A stretch of DNA of 64,000 nucleotides. Source: Atherinomorus stipes. Lineage: Eukaryota; Chordata; Actinopteri; Atheriniformes; Atherinidae. Location: NCBI GenBank assembly GCA_023101725.1, contig JALJCO010003910.1, forward strand, positions 248,001-312,000, given 5' to 3'. How positions within the stretch are numbered: position 1 is the first letter of the stretch; each line of letters begins with the position of its first letter. Both the position numbers and the translations under genes were made by a program. Shown here piece by piece: positions 45,018 to 57,133 of this stretch. The notes under the pieces are model-generated. The model was not told the origin of the DNA and ran no database searches. It saw only the letters and a program-made list of their open reading frames with translations.

Positions 45018-45726
45018 GGGAACCAAAGTCAAGCCCATCTACTTCTGCCCGATAGGACAGAAGAAACAAAAAATATGAATGGAAGTTAATGGGGAGAAAA
45101 TAATTATCTTCTGGTCCCAGTCATTCTCTGCCCTGGACTCCAGATATGTTTGTTATGGATTTAAATGAAAATTTTTCATTCAAAGAAAAATTAAAATACC
45201 GCAACGATTTTCGATTATTTCAGGATTTACTTGACACAGCTTTGTGGACGACAGCACTTGCCACAAGTGATGGCATCGCTACCTGCAACGTGAACAAGAC
45301 CAGCCATCATTCCATCGGCGTAATGGAAAGAATAAAAATTTCCTGACATAATAGTTTTCACCTGTCCATTGTTTTTTTTTCCTGTTCTTGAAATAAATCA
45401 AATAAAAAGCGAAGATATGTCGGAGTAAAATCACACCGGTAGCATACTCAGCCAGCTGGTGACATATGTTGCTTACGACGACAGCTGTACTCCACACAGA
45501 GGCTTCAAGTAAATCCTGAAATAATCTCAGATCTTCACTGTATTTTGCTTTTTCATTGAACAAAAATTTCTTTATTTAAATCCACAACCAACATATCTGG
45601 AATCCAGGACAGAGAGTGACTGGGACCAGAAGATAATTGTTTTCTCCCCACTGAATTCCACTCATATTTTTCGTCTCTTTGGGTGCTCCCATTGGGTGGA
45701 AGTAGATGGGCGTGACTTCGGCTCCC
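45018..45726. mobile_element. Long inverted repeat, about 250-bp arms
   Basis: Arm 45018-45268 and arm 45471-45726 are inverted copies (shared ATTATCTTCTGGTCCCAGTC, CCAGATATGTT, TTATTTCAGGATTTACTTGA), approximately 75-80 percent alike by eye, around a 200-bp centre. Each arm has a short frame with the shared peptide FQDLL. The arms may encode part of an unrecognised protein, or the element may be a foldback transposon. Confidence 0.7.
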
Positions 45727-48596
45727 AGGCCCATTCACGCAAATATTTCACCACCGCAACACCCCTCTGTTGGACCTGTGTCCAGTATTCACATTGATCA
45801 CTGAACTGTTTCTCCAGTTCGGACTCCACTGCCCCACATGACTTCTGTGGACGTCACTGCCCTCTGCTAAATGATCATGCATGCTAACCCCCCTCCCACC
45901 ACCACCACCAAGAAATGCTGACTCCGGTCCCTTCTGATGGAGAGTAATGCAGTCGTTCTCTGTTTACACACTCACAGTTACTCGGTCTGCAGCTGAAATA
46001 TGTTTGTGAAAAAATAAACATATTGTTTATATTTGCTCTGACACAGATATACCACCGCTCTTATTTTGACAAGGCATCTATTCCATTTTTACCCAGTAAG
46101 CATACTTTAGGTAATTTCCCTAGCGGCCTGGGTCCCTGCAAGCCTCAGGATGCTCTGAAGTAATTTTCTTTCACTTTTTAAAAACTTTTCTTTGGCCGAC
46201 ATCTCACACTTGTCTGTCCATCAAAGTGATGAAGCACGATCAGACTGACACACGGGCAGCAGGGCGGGGCTTCGTACAAATGGGTTAATGTACATCAGTT
46301 TCAAATTTGAATATAATGTGATTGACAGGATGACGGACAAGTTACATAACTTTTTATGTTTTATGCATTTTTTTCCTCACAAATGATCAACTCCTGAACT
46401 CTGTGGGCCTCTGGGCTTCACCCTGGTAAGCATGTGCATTAAGGCAGCCTTGGAAACGGGGCTTGAGTCAGCCACCATTCTTTAACTGTGCTCTGAAGGG
46501 TCCATGTCCTCTTGGTCAGTTTGGGCTGCTAAGGTTTGCAGTAAAACGCCCTTCAACAGAGACCAGGATGAGATTATAACAATGTTTTATTATAGTAATG
46601 AGTGTATGATTGATCTTTACTTACATAAGACTCTACAAATACAGTCAGAAAATCTTCCTGTTCCTACTTTAGTGTAAACAAACAAAACCAAAGGAAGGTG
46701 TGACATTCTTCACCCAATCGAACCGAGTTTCCGAGACTGTCCAGCTCTGAATGCACCTTCAAACTCTCTAGGTGGGTGTAGTGGGGCCGCCGTCCTCGAG
46801 ACAAGACCAAGACCATCAAAAATGGCTTACTAGGAGTTAATTTATCCTCACTGTTCACTAACAATACCTGCCAGGCTAGCACACTGCTGCATAAGTGAAC
46901 GTCGAGGGAAGACCAGAGTACTGAAATTCTGATGATGAGGTGAAATTACTCCACAATCTGGCCTCTGAAAGCTGCCACATCTGCAGAGAGCAGAAGTGAA
47001 AGACAGGGACAGACACCCGGAAAAAGGGGGTGAAAAATAAAGAAGAGCAGAGGAGGAATAGCCGACACCAGACAGAAGTGTCTCTGTTTATATTTTTAAA
47101 TAGTTTTGATCACTGATGCTAGGCGTTGCAGTTGCACCAGTGATTAATTTCCAAACACTGTTACTGCAGTGGAGTAACAGGTTGCTTTTTCCTCTTTTAT
47201 TTTCCCATCATTCTCTTTTCTTTTTATCCCTGGCTGCATTCCCCTGTCACTCGCATCCCTTTTCTCTGCGTCACAGGAACCAACTCTATGGCAACAGTGA
47301 GTCCCATTGTGGGACTTCTGCAGCCAATGGTGAGGCTGGTCAGAGGGTCTTTAAGAAAAAAAAAAAGTCAAATTTGCCCAGCAACAGGAAGCTCAGGAAG
47401 CGACTGTGTCAACAGAACATCCATTCAGACACAATCCTGAACCCTTTGGAAACAAGTTGGAAAATAAATGTTGACTGATACAGATTACAGGTTTATTCCT
47501 CTTTCTGTTCATTTCAGCCCAGCAGATACAACCCTCCATCATGGATGGAGTAGTCATTGCCTGAAGGCTATGGAGAGTATTGTATTTCTTTATTGTTTAA
47601 TCAAATAAAATAGATTTGAAACCAAAAAAGGAGATTTGAGAACAAAAAAAGTAAATGGCAATCAAAAAAAAAAATTTTAAAGATCAAAACAAAACAGGTT
47701 GCAATTGAAACATAAAATATGAAACAGCACATTTTTCAGCTTTAATCAAAAATAATGTTTGAAATTAAAGGGACTTTGTGTAACAACTGTATATCGCAAG
47801 CAACTGGCTCGTACTTTAATGCTGCGTTCGCGTGAAACCGGGCAGACAGACGACAGCCGCTGCATGTAGAGACATAAACAAGCCTCTCTAGCTGTTTTCA
47901 GACATGCATTGCGGAGCATGAGCGGTAAAGTTCATCCGCTCTTTAAACGGACTCGTCTTTTTAGACTTATCGCCTCCCAGCTGCTTTCAGACATCAGGAA
48001 ATGTTGCGGAAAAGTCGCACAGCCCCCCTCTCCCTTCAACTCTGTCCGGAACATTTCCTTGTGCATTCAGCCAAAACGACGTGCCGCAGCATTTACGCTC
48101 TTATGACATGGGGTCCAGCCGGTACGTGTCCGCTACATTTTACAATCACACGCCACAGCAAATAAAAAGAACATTAAAACCAAGCAAAGCAGCACAACCG
48201 CGACCACTTCAGTATAAACAGAGAGGAGGATTGTCCTGCACTCCCGTCCATAACGGTGCGTCCAGTCAGCAACCACTTCTCCGTCGCTGTTCACTCGGCC
48301 TGCTGGATGTCCTCCAGTGCGCCACGACGGACTCCGCTCTGCACCGACCGGGATCTGCTCCTCCTGCCCACTTGATGCTCTCACCGTCCGAGTACCTGCC
48401 ACACCGCTTCTCAATCACACCCCTGTCTAGTCGTTGAGTCGCAGTCTCATGCAGCCACTCCAAGGGCCTTACATAGGCTACAGTCCGATCACTTTGTGAT
48501 ATTACGATACAAATACAGATATTATGACCATATGTGTAATCACAGCCCTACATTGTACATGCTTCCCTGTAATTCATTTGCTTAGTTACCCGCGTG
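45727..48596. other. Unassigned stretch
   Basis: No gene recognised. The 120-codon frame at 47116-47478 has a hydrophobic N-terminal part and no domain; the 118-codon frame at 48081-48437 has none either. 47764-48110 (AAGGGACTTTGTGTAAC, CTGTTTTCAGACATG) has the feel of a fish repeat without definable ends. Confidence 0.35.
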
Positions 48597-48624
48597 CTAG
48601 TGGTTAGCCACAAGCTAATAGAAC

Positions 48625-48894
48625 TTGAGGAGTCACGTGACAATTCGGAGCGGAGCGGGGCCAGCATGTTGGTATTACTGGTTTGACTGTCAAAACGAGA
48701 GCTGTTGTAAAAGAAGAGAAAAAAAGAGGAAAAGAGAAGAGCCGTACAGGGATAATTTAATGTCTAGCATAAAGAAGAGTTATTTGGAGAAGTTTGGGGA
48801 CATATCTGGACTGGACCTATATGAGCTGGATGGATCAGAGAGGGACGGTAATCTGGACAGCTTATCTCCGTCCTCCATGGAGACATGCGGCTGA
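48625..48894 (+). pseudogene. 89-codon frame, possible transposon second ORF start
   Basis: After a Lys/Arg-rich block (CKRREKKRKREEPYRD), the frame gives SSIKKSYLEKFGDISGLDLY and an acidic Ser-rich end. A similar Y-L-x-K-x-G-x-I-x-G-L-D-x-Y-E pattern occurs, in my memory, at the start of proteins carried next to DDE_Tnp_4 transposases in fish. A DDE_Tnp_4 remnant lies 320 bp downstream on the opposite strand, which agrees. Neither the function nor the link is established. Confidence 0.35.
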
Positions 48895-49216
48895 TGCATT
48901 GTTAATTATTTAGTCTTCACAATCAGTGTGGAACATAATAACATTTGTCACTTTGCACTGTTAATGTTAGTGTTATTTTGCCTTTTGCACTGTTAACTGT
49001 TGTGCTGCTAGTTAAGAAAACATTTGTGAGCTGTCAATAAACACGTGAGGAAGACGATATTTAACGTGGATTCAAGCATTTATTTATAAGATAGAAAACA
49101 GTGATGAGTGTGTGTCTGATTTGTGAAAGACCAAAATAAGCTGTCAGACTCAGGCAGATATCAGTGGTGTTGAACATCACGAGTAAATGACAGATTAAAG
49201 CGGAGTTTTCATCAAC

Positions 49217-49554
49217 TCATGTTAGCTTCAGTGCTAGTCTTGGCAACAACACATTAGCACAGCAAACAAGGACGATTTTATCCAGGGTCGTAGTGTCCAG
49301 TTCATTCTCACAGCAAAGCAGCATCTTCACAGGCACACTGGCATTGTTTACTTGTTCCTGCAAACACCGATGACACGTTCCACATGACTGCTCCCAGCTG
49401 TGCACGGCCTTTGTGAAGGAAGGAAGTTCATAGTGGCGCACATCGTACTGATTGATGCCTCATTATTAAAATCCCTATCTGCAAGGACAGCATCACTGGG
49501 GAGTAGCTTTAGGATACCGCAGTTCTCAGTCACAAACTGATCACTGGAAAACAC
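49217..49554 (-). pseudogene. DDE_Tnp_4 (Harbinger-superfamily) transposase remnant
   Basis: The minus strand reads SDQFVTENCGILKLL, VLADRDF, then SSHVERVIGVCRNK (49554-49348), continuing in another phase as NNASVPVKMLL and TLDKIVLVCCANVLLP (to 49217). This is the second half of the DDE_Tnp_4 fold: 'LADRGF' holds the second Asp and 'HVERVIG' the catalytic Glu. The Gly of LADRGF is replaced by Asp, a frameshift follows RNK, and residues between DRDF and HVER are shortened. The N-terminal half is not present upstream, so it is a fragment. Confidence 0.7.
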
Positions 49555-49632
49555 ACGGCATGCTTTCTGTTGCTGAATCTCTTTCCATCAGTTCGTAGCC
49601 ATCAGCCATTCAGCGCCCCTAGTCTAAAGACT
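49555..49632. other. Junction between transposase remnant and composite element
   Basis: AGTCTAAAGACTAG at 49620-49633 is a small palindrome at the start of the next element. Confidence 0.4.
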
Positions 49633-50068
49633 AGGGGTGCCAAAATATTGATACACTGAAATATTGCGATATTTTGATATACTGATATCATCTTGACATT
49701 TAAAAATGCGGTATCCATCTTTTTTACTAACAAAATATTTCATCGTCCTTTTATAAAAAATCTCGCGGGAATTCACAAAATATCGTGAGATTTTGTAAAA
49801 GAACAATGAAATCTTCAAGATTTTGTAAGTGAAATAGGTCGATGCTGCATTGTTAAATATCGATTTGATATCAGCATATGAAAATGTCTGTGTATTGATA
49901 TTATTTCCAACTCCTATTTTTTAAAGTGTCAGAAACGGATAACAAAACTGCTATTTGCAATGACTGCTTGTTTTTCTCAGCTTTAAAATTGGTATTGATA
50001 TTGGCTATCAGCCACATGAGTTTTAACTTATTGGCCAAAATTCCAATATCGTGCATCTCTAATCCCTG
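49633..50068 (-). mobile_element. Composite DNA element, copy 2
   Basis: The inner block 49633-49912 starts AGGGGTGCCAAAATATTGAT and ends, inverted, AGGAGTTGGAAATAATAT. Its GATACACTGAAATATTGCG and inverted arms match copy 1 at 4005-4428. The right host part ends CCAATATCGTGCATCTC, inverted to the GAGATGCACGATATTGG terminus type seen as GGGATGCACAATAT at copy 1. Copy 1 keeps the left host end and copy 2 the right host end. Confidence 0.6.
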
Positions 50069-50389
50069 TTAATGATCTATGGTATGAAGGTATGTTGCTG
50101 AGATCAGCTGACATCATTTGAACAGGCTGGGATCAGGCTCCTGCAGAGGCGATGTCAGACGGACCAGCTGATATTAACATATTTAGTACATATTAAAATA
50201 GACACTGTGAGATTTAAAAGAGGAAAAAATGGAGAGTTATTTTATAAGATAACCTATTTAAGCAGCAGAAGGGAGGGAGAGGGTGACGGCGGGGGTGGGG
50301 GCGGGTGTCCTTATTGTGTTTACACGGAGTTGGACCACTAACAGCAGCCCTCAATATCAATCCGTTTTCTGCCGTGATTGATACAAACT
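50069..50389. other. Unassigned stretch
   Basis: A G-rich patch (GGCGGGGGTGGGGGCGGG) lies at 50288-50306. No gene found. Confidence 0.45.
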
Positions 50390-51440
50390 CTGCAAAAACT
50401 CAAATCTTACTTAGTATATTTTTCTCATTTTTAGTCAAAATATCTCAAAATTACCTAAAGAGAAACATTTCAGTGAGATATAGGAACTTGTTTTAAGACA
50501 AATGCATCTTATTTCAAGAACTCTTATTAAGTAAAAAGTGCTTGTTTATATTGGCAGAATTTTTTTTATTATTATTACAATAAATAAAAAATAATTCAAT
50601 CTTTTTTAACTTATTAAAAAACAACTTATTTTTAGGGTGGCCAAGATTTTTCTTTGTTTGTCGTAAGAAAAGAATTCTGACCCTGTACTGTATGTAGCTG
50701 GTCATTAGTGTTTTGCCCAGAATATTTGGTTTAATTTGGCACTTTATCTGAGACAGAATAAACATTTTGTACCTTGGAGATAATCTCTATTTTTACAATA
50801 GCTAACTAGTTCCACTGGGAATCTTTTTTGTAATTGCTGTAAACTTTGTGGTGAAATTGAATTCATCTTATGTGTTTTAGTTATAACATACCCAAAAAGC
50901 TGTTTTTTTTGTGAATGCAAATAATGTGAGGAAACCTTGTAGGCTAATAAATCTTTACTCTGAAAGAACAAGTCAAGATTAATGTTATTAAAACAAGTAC
51001 AAGATTCAACTTTGGGGTTTAATCTTAAGATGAACCAGCTTGTATTAAGATGCAGACTAATATTTTGTACTAAAAATAAGAAATATATACTTAAATTGCA
51101 GATTTTTTTTCTCTTTAGTTTAAATTAACTACAATTAAGAATGTAAAACATATTGAAAAGGGAATTATTTGCTTATAATAAGCATATGCCACTAGTTATT
51201 AGGCTAAATAATATCAGATTTGAAGAAATCTCATCTTGAAGTTAGCATTTTCAGCTTATTTGTACTGTATTCAATACTCTTTTTGAAATGCTCTTTTTAA
51301 GATTTGAAAGTCTTATTTTTAGATTTCTTAAAATTTACTTGCTGCATGGACAGATAATTTCACTAATTTCAAGTAATTTTATGCTTAAATTAAGTGACTA
51401 TATCTTATTTGTTATATATTTGTCTTATATATCTTATGTG
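50390..51440. repeat. AT-rich dispersed repeat (AAAACAAG / ATCTTATTT motifs)
   Basis: Multiple copies of short motifs such as CTTGTTTTAAGACAAATGC, ATTTCAAGAA, AAGTCTTATTTTTAG and ATTTCAAGTAATTTTATGC. The style is that of a common fish non-autonomous DNA repeat with TCAAGTAA-type ends, and the motifs occur in both orientations. No transposase frame. Confidence 0.4.
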
Positions 51441-53284
51441 TTGTAGGATCTCACGCCTCTTTCCCCCCGTTGTTGTGACGTCTTCTAACAGCAGAAATAA
51501 TCATGGTTAAAGAACTGCTTCACGTCAGTGACACGCTGGTGGAAATCACTATGAATTGCTATGGATGTGAACAGCAAACGGAAAAGTCAATATAACTGGA
51601 GGTCAAATGGTGCCGGCCTTGCAAGTCCCAAAAACAGGGTGAATTGCAAAATTACTTGAAGTTAATGTCTTGTCATCAGCACTTTAAACTTATAATTAAT
51701 GAATATATAAAAAAGAAACTGTGCACTTGGAATAATATGAGAAAGAATCGGTTGATGCTGATACCAGCAAAAGATGCAAATATTGGCTGGTCAGTGTATT
51801 GTTCCATCCTCCGTTCTTACTAAATGAGTAACTTAGTACTTTTTAGAGTTTATTTGTGAGTATTGTGTTGAGCAGTAATGCCGCTGTCTGCTGGAGCCTC
51901 TGGTCACTCTGCATCAGTGGGTTTGTCTCATCACCCTCACTCACTACCTCACTCCTGAGCTGAGTGTTGCTACATGACCTGAGTCACACACAGTAGTGTG
52001 TGAGTGGGTGTGTGTTGGTGTGTGTTTGTGCTGCGCATCAGTCAGGCTCTCTGACAGCTGCAGCCTCGGGCCTCTTCTGCAACACATTTACATACAGAAA
52101 CAAACTGCAAAGCTCTTTAAAACGAGCTCGCATCCATCTCTGCTTTAGAGAAGAGAACAACACACACACACACAGTGTTGTCACTTCCATTTGGGCCATG
52201 AGTAACCCCGTGGGCAGACCCCTCTCACCTGGGGGAAATGGGGTAGTTATGGGGACGTCCCTGCAACTTCAAGGTCCGCCACACATGCACACGAACACAC
52301 ACACGCTCCATTAGTCACACTTTGCTGCGGGGATCCAGCGCCCCGCTCCACCCCAGCCCACCCCCACATGGCTGAGTCACTGTCCCACTCTAACCACCTC
52401 ACACACACACATGCTCATGAAACAATAAGTGTGTATTGTTGTGACCTCCACACTTGACCAGCCGGCTCCTCACCTCCAGCACCAGGTCGCACTTCCCTCC
52501 CTCTCGCCTCCTCGTTTGACCTCACAGCACACAATCTTTCTGGATTTAAAAGAACAAATTAACCCTTAAAACTCCAAGTTGTTTTTTACTGTTTTTGGTC
52601 TGCCTGTTTATTTTGTTTGTTTGTTATTTTTTTATGCCTGTTTGTTTCTTTTTTGTATTTTTTTCATTGATTTTATGTAGAAATTTTTTTTTAAAAAAAA
52701 TTATATATAGAAGATAAAACTCTTAATCCCAGTCAGCATCCAGACATATTTTTTTTCAGGACAATCTCAGTTGTCAGATTAAAAGGCTGCAATAAGGTGA
52801 AATAAATGTAAAGGCCAACCAAAATAAGAAAACTGAGAAAAATATGGGCATTGAAGCAAACACACAACAGAAACTATTTCCATGTTTCTACTTTTTCCTC
52901 ATTTCCAGTTATTTCTGCTACTATTTACCTTCTATCCTCACAAAACCAAACTCAGCTGCATCAGAAAGCTCTTCTTTCTTTAAACCATTGTTTTTCTGCT
53001 TTTCAGACACACAGAACTTTATGTTCACTTGTTGATCTTTGGCTGCTCCTGAATGGACATTAGCGTAAATTTAAGCTCCCTGATTGGTGGAACGTTTGAC
53101 AGGAAGTGTCTTCATCATCATTTCCAGGTCTAAATAGAGGTCTCTTAGCATCATAGTGGTGATGTTTTTATGATGAAAATGGGATAAATAAAGGTGTTAT
53201 CATGGATCACTGTGGCTAAGATGAATAAAAATGACATTCGGTGGCTGGATTGTAAATCTCCTGGACAGGATATAAATGTCTGGA
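51441..53284. other. Unassigned stretch
   Basis: GT- and CA-rich patches around 51980-52180 and 52290-52410. No protein domain recognised. The 104-codon frame at 52000-52314 follows these simple repeats. Confidence 0.4.
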
Positions 53285-53970
53285 GACCCCTAGACCGTTA
53301 ATAGAGATGGACGTATCCGGTTACGTCTTTATAGAGGAAAGTGAAGCCAGTTGGGCGTGTCCCACCGTCGCCATCTTGCCCTATAACGTGTGTCATCACT
53401 CGTGGAAAATACGAAAGTGGGCACTGCGCGGATAGAAATGATTGACAGCCAATGTACTCTGGGCTAAATGCAAACAAGTTAACTCGAAACTAACAGGAGC
53501 TAACAAAGATTAGCCCCCTAAGCGGGCAGGATAAAGGTAAGACATGTCTGGACTTGCTATTAGCTGACTAAAAATCACCATTTTGCTACTTTGCTGCAGA
53601 CTGAGACCTTATCGAGAGCAAACAAGGAGCTAACTAGGAGCCACCGGTCGGCTGGCCGAGCTTCTGGTCTGCCGCATGTCAATTGCCCCTAATTATGTGT
53701 AATTTCAAGATTAAATAACATCTAAATGGATGAGTCATAAAAAAAATTTACCCCCCTCACAGTTGACATGAAGGAAAACTTGACCTATGAAACCTAAAAT
53801 GATTTTTTGAACCAAGCTGTAAACATGTTTATTTCTGCTGTGAAGTTGGCCTTTTTAACATGGGGGTCTATGGGGATTTGCTCTGTTTTGGATCCAGCCC
53901 CTAGTGGATCAAGAAAGAATTACAATTAAAAACTCCACTTCCTGGTTTCACTCTTTTCCAGTCGAGTGTG
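53285..53970. repeat. Common teleost dispersed repeat
   Basis: GATGGACGTATCCGGTTACG, GCGTGTCCCACCGTCGCC at the left, and GTCTATGGGGATTTGCTC, CCCCTAGTGGA, CACTTCCTGGTTTCACTC at the right form a motif order that I know from dispersed repeats near fish genes. Class undetermined; no coding frame. Confidence 0.45.
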
Positions 53971-54800
53971 ACCCTTGGGAAAACTTCTGCAGGTCAGCTA
54001 AAGGGTAAACTGTTCATCACAAAAATACATACAACCGCCCCTGAGACAGTGGTGACAATATTAACAATAGCGCTCAGGACCACCGGTGATCCCAGTAGCA
54101 GTTTTAGTAACTCCAGCTCGGGGCTCCCCTACTGGTCTCCTTTCACGGTTGTAAAGGTCATAATTTCCCCTTCACTAGCACACAGACAGACCTCTTCTCT
54201 ACCTGTCTTTCCTCTATTCGGATTCCTGGATATATTTCTAATATTTTACTAGCTTGTTGATGCTACTTTGCTACGTTGGTAGCAGCAGCTCGTCTCCCTC
54301 TGCTCAAAGCAGAGTCCTGTGTCTCCAGCAATGAGATGTTTGACCAGCGTTTTGTGGGTAAATATGCTGTGGATTAAATCTTTCTCTGGTGTTGGCGGGC
54401 AGCAGGTAAGAGTACAAATTTTATTTAACTTTTGTGGGCATGGCAAGTGATTACTGAGCCTATTCAGGCATGAGGCTCGGTGTTGCTTCACCTGACGCCC
54501 AGGCAGCACAAGCTACATGAACCAGCTCTTCACTCTGGTCCAGCAAAGAGTTGGTTTTGAGAGCCAGGAGCCGGTGTTTAGGTGGTGGGAAGCTAAAGAA
54601 CCGGTTTTCAGTCTAGTTCTGGTTCCAACCAGCAGTGGAAGCAGCTCGGTAGGTAAGGGACCTGAGTGCCGTACAGCTGTCTGTTGTTGCAAGATTTGTT
54701 CAGGTCTGCTACAGAGAAAGTTGTAAGTGCCGCTTCAGGCATCAAATCGCTCCGTAACCACTTTGTTTAGCCCCACAGGGATTCTGAAAAGCATTTACTG
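53971..54800. repeat. Probable dispersed repeat
   Basis: GAACCAGCTCTTCACTCTGG, AGAGTTGGTTTTGAGAGCCA and CATCAAATCGCTC are of a style seen repeatedly in fish genomes, but boundaries are not visible. No intact protein. The frames at 53968-54252 and 54249-54509 are on opposite strands without domains. Confidence 0.35.
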
Positions 54801-56454
54801 AGGTGAAAAAGTTTTAAAGGGTTAAAGGGAAAAAAAAAAGGATAAGGTCTTTATCCAATTTTTGAGATGTGAGTGTGACTTGTGATTTCACAGGTTATTC
54901 CCATTATATCATCAATATTATTCTGTGTGTGTGTTTTTTTAAATGGGACAAAACTGTGAAATAACTCAGAAAAATCTGTTTTAGTTCTTTTTAACAGTGT
55001 AGAGCTTCAGGCAGAACACTGATGACAGCAGAAGCAAATGTTTGTTATTTTGGGCCACACCTCCACAGATTACTGTCTCCATCCATCTCTCTCTCTCTTA
55101 TGAACGTAATATCTCAGGACGTTTCAAGAAACATAAATGAATTTTCTCTGATCTGAAACTAATTGACTTAATAATAATGAATTAATTACACTGATATTGT
55201 GAACTTCAGAGTCATTTGAGTCACAACTGAGTGCTTATGGCACAATTACCCAGCGAGGGCTGTAGCCAGATGGATGTAAGTGGGTTTTTATGTAGTGGGA
55301 AAGGGAATTTCCACGACAGCCCTTTAAAAGTCTTAATGACTCAGAAGATTCCCAGTTCAGAGCTCTGCAGAGGCCTCGCTGTGTAGAGTTGGCATGTTTT
55401 CCCCCCGTGCACTTAACATGCATGTTAAATTGGTTAGTTGATGGTTTTTGTTTGTCTTCCTACTGTTCGAGAAGGTCACTAAAATGGCCCTCATTGGTAA
55501 TTCAAATAACAGGATACCAAAGAAACTCATAGAAAATAAAAATGTACTAAATTATAATTTAGTGAAACAAAATGCAGTATTGCCTTTGGTTGAAAATAAT
55601 TTTAAAAAAACAACATAGGAAAAAAAAAACAACAAACAAAACTATCCCAGACACATTAGAGTATCTTTCCCATGAACAGTGAACCAACGTACCTGTCAGC
55701 AGGTGCAGACAGGTATGACTGGATGTTACAGAAAACACCTGATTGCAGTGATTGCCTCAAAATGTTGCTCAACAAAATTTTTAGCTTCAGAGCCCCACCA
55801 TGCTTGTTTACTTGTTTAATTTTTTTCTGTTTGTTTTTATCATTAATGTTGAACCACAATTCAAAGTCAATGTCATGATTTTCATAGAATTTTAATTCAT
55901 TATTAATTTTGTCAATTTCAACTTATTTTACTGATAGACAATTTTTTTCCTTCTTTAATTGGAGGGTATGAATAATTTTGAGGATGACTGTTATATGTTA
56001 TCTTTGAAAGAGTGAGCCCCAGTTGGTGAAGTGAAGTGAAAAGTTGTTTTTAAAACATTTCAGAAAGCAAAAAGTGGATTATAACCCACTGGCAGCAACT
56101 GCAGGTACACCTGTCTGTTAAACAGTTGGTCATCACACATAAAAGCCGCTTCATAATGGTCCCACCATACTCGCCTTGTGATGTGCTGGAGAACACATTT
56201 TAATCTGTTTTGTAAAAGTAAATGACCAGGATTCAAGTCCCTTACACAAGAGTACCTAAATGCAGTTACAGCGGCCGACAAGAACGTACCCATACATCCA
56301 CTCCATACAGGAAGTCTCAAGTGGAAGTTAGTTAAACACCGCTAAGAGTATTTATCTGCGGCTTGCAAACACACTCGAGTACTTAGGGTTAGGGGAAGGG
56401 TCAGGGTTAGATTTTAGTGAGTTACATAAAGAAGAAACTTCTGATTGGGACTTC
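54801..56454. other. Unassigned stretch
   Basis: No gene recognised. 55200-55420 has mixed composition and could be conserved noncoding DNA. GATTCAAGTCC at about 56229 resembles a B box, but no tRNA-like A box or fold surrounds it. Confidence 0.4.
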
Positions 56455-56665
56455 CGGTGTGGATTGGATATATGGCGACATATCGTGACTGCAGTTGGGT
56501 CCCTCTCCCCTGGTATGGCAAGGGTAAACCACTGTGGGCCCATCAGCAAGGGCCCCCAACTGTCTCCAGGGCGTAGTGCCATGGCAGCCCACTGTTCTCT
56601 GGTCTGTCTCGAGATGGACCACATGCAGAGCTGAATTTCCCAATCAGGATGAATAAAGTAAATGT
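56455..56665 (+). mobile_element. LINE/SINE 3' end fragment
   Basis: CCTCTCCCCTGGTATGGCAA, then GCAGAGCTGAATTTCCCAAT and GATGAATAAAGTAAATG form the recognisable fish retroposon tail ending in ATAAAGTA. The polyadenylation-like AATAAA is part of that tail. No open frame. Confidence 0.6.
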
Positions 56666-57133
56666 TGTAATTGTTATTTATAGTTTACTGTAGGGAAATC
56701 TGGCTTGGAGCGAGAGGAAACCTTGTATGATTAACATTTGCTTCAGCTGTAAAAACATGTTAGGAATACTCTACTCGGTTTAGTGTAAAAGTATGAGCAG
56801 TAGTTATGAATATGAGCCAGCAGGTCTGGAATTTCATCATTTCAGGGGTAAAGCCACTTGGCCTTTGGTGTTGGCGACTTTTTGAGGACACAAAGGCCAA
56901 ATATCAGGGCAGGAAGGCCTTCAAATAAAACAGTGATTTGAAGTCTACAATTATGATTAATTTAGCTTCAGGATTAAGGGTGATTAGATTTTTAATATAC
57001 AAAATGTCTTTCAATTGAATAAATCAAGAAACTGTTTTTTTTTTTTCAGAATTGTTTTAATCTTTTAAAATATATCACAGAAAAATGTTTGTGGGTCCTT
57101 GAAGTGAATGTTTGAGAGCGACTGACATTCAAG
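56666..57133. other. Unassigned stretch
   Basis: No gene or repeat recognised. A T run lies at 57034-57047. Confidence 0.4.

Noticed and set aside
50631..50650. GTGGCCAAGATTTTT shared with 63705-63720, possible common element end
   Set aside because: Similarity stops after about 18 bases and neither flank extends it; chance or a very short relic.
56229..56239. B-box-like GATTCAAGTCC, possible tRNA or tRNA-derived SINE
   Set aside because: No A box at the required distance and no cloverleaf could be drawn.
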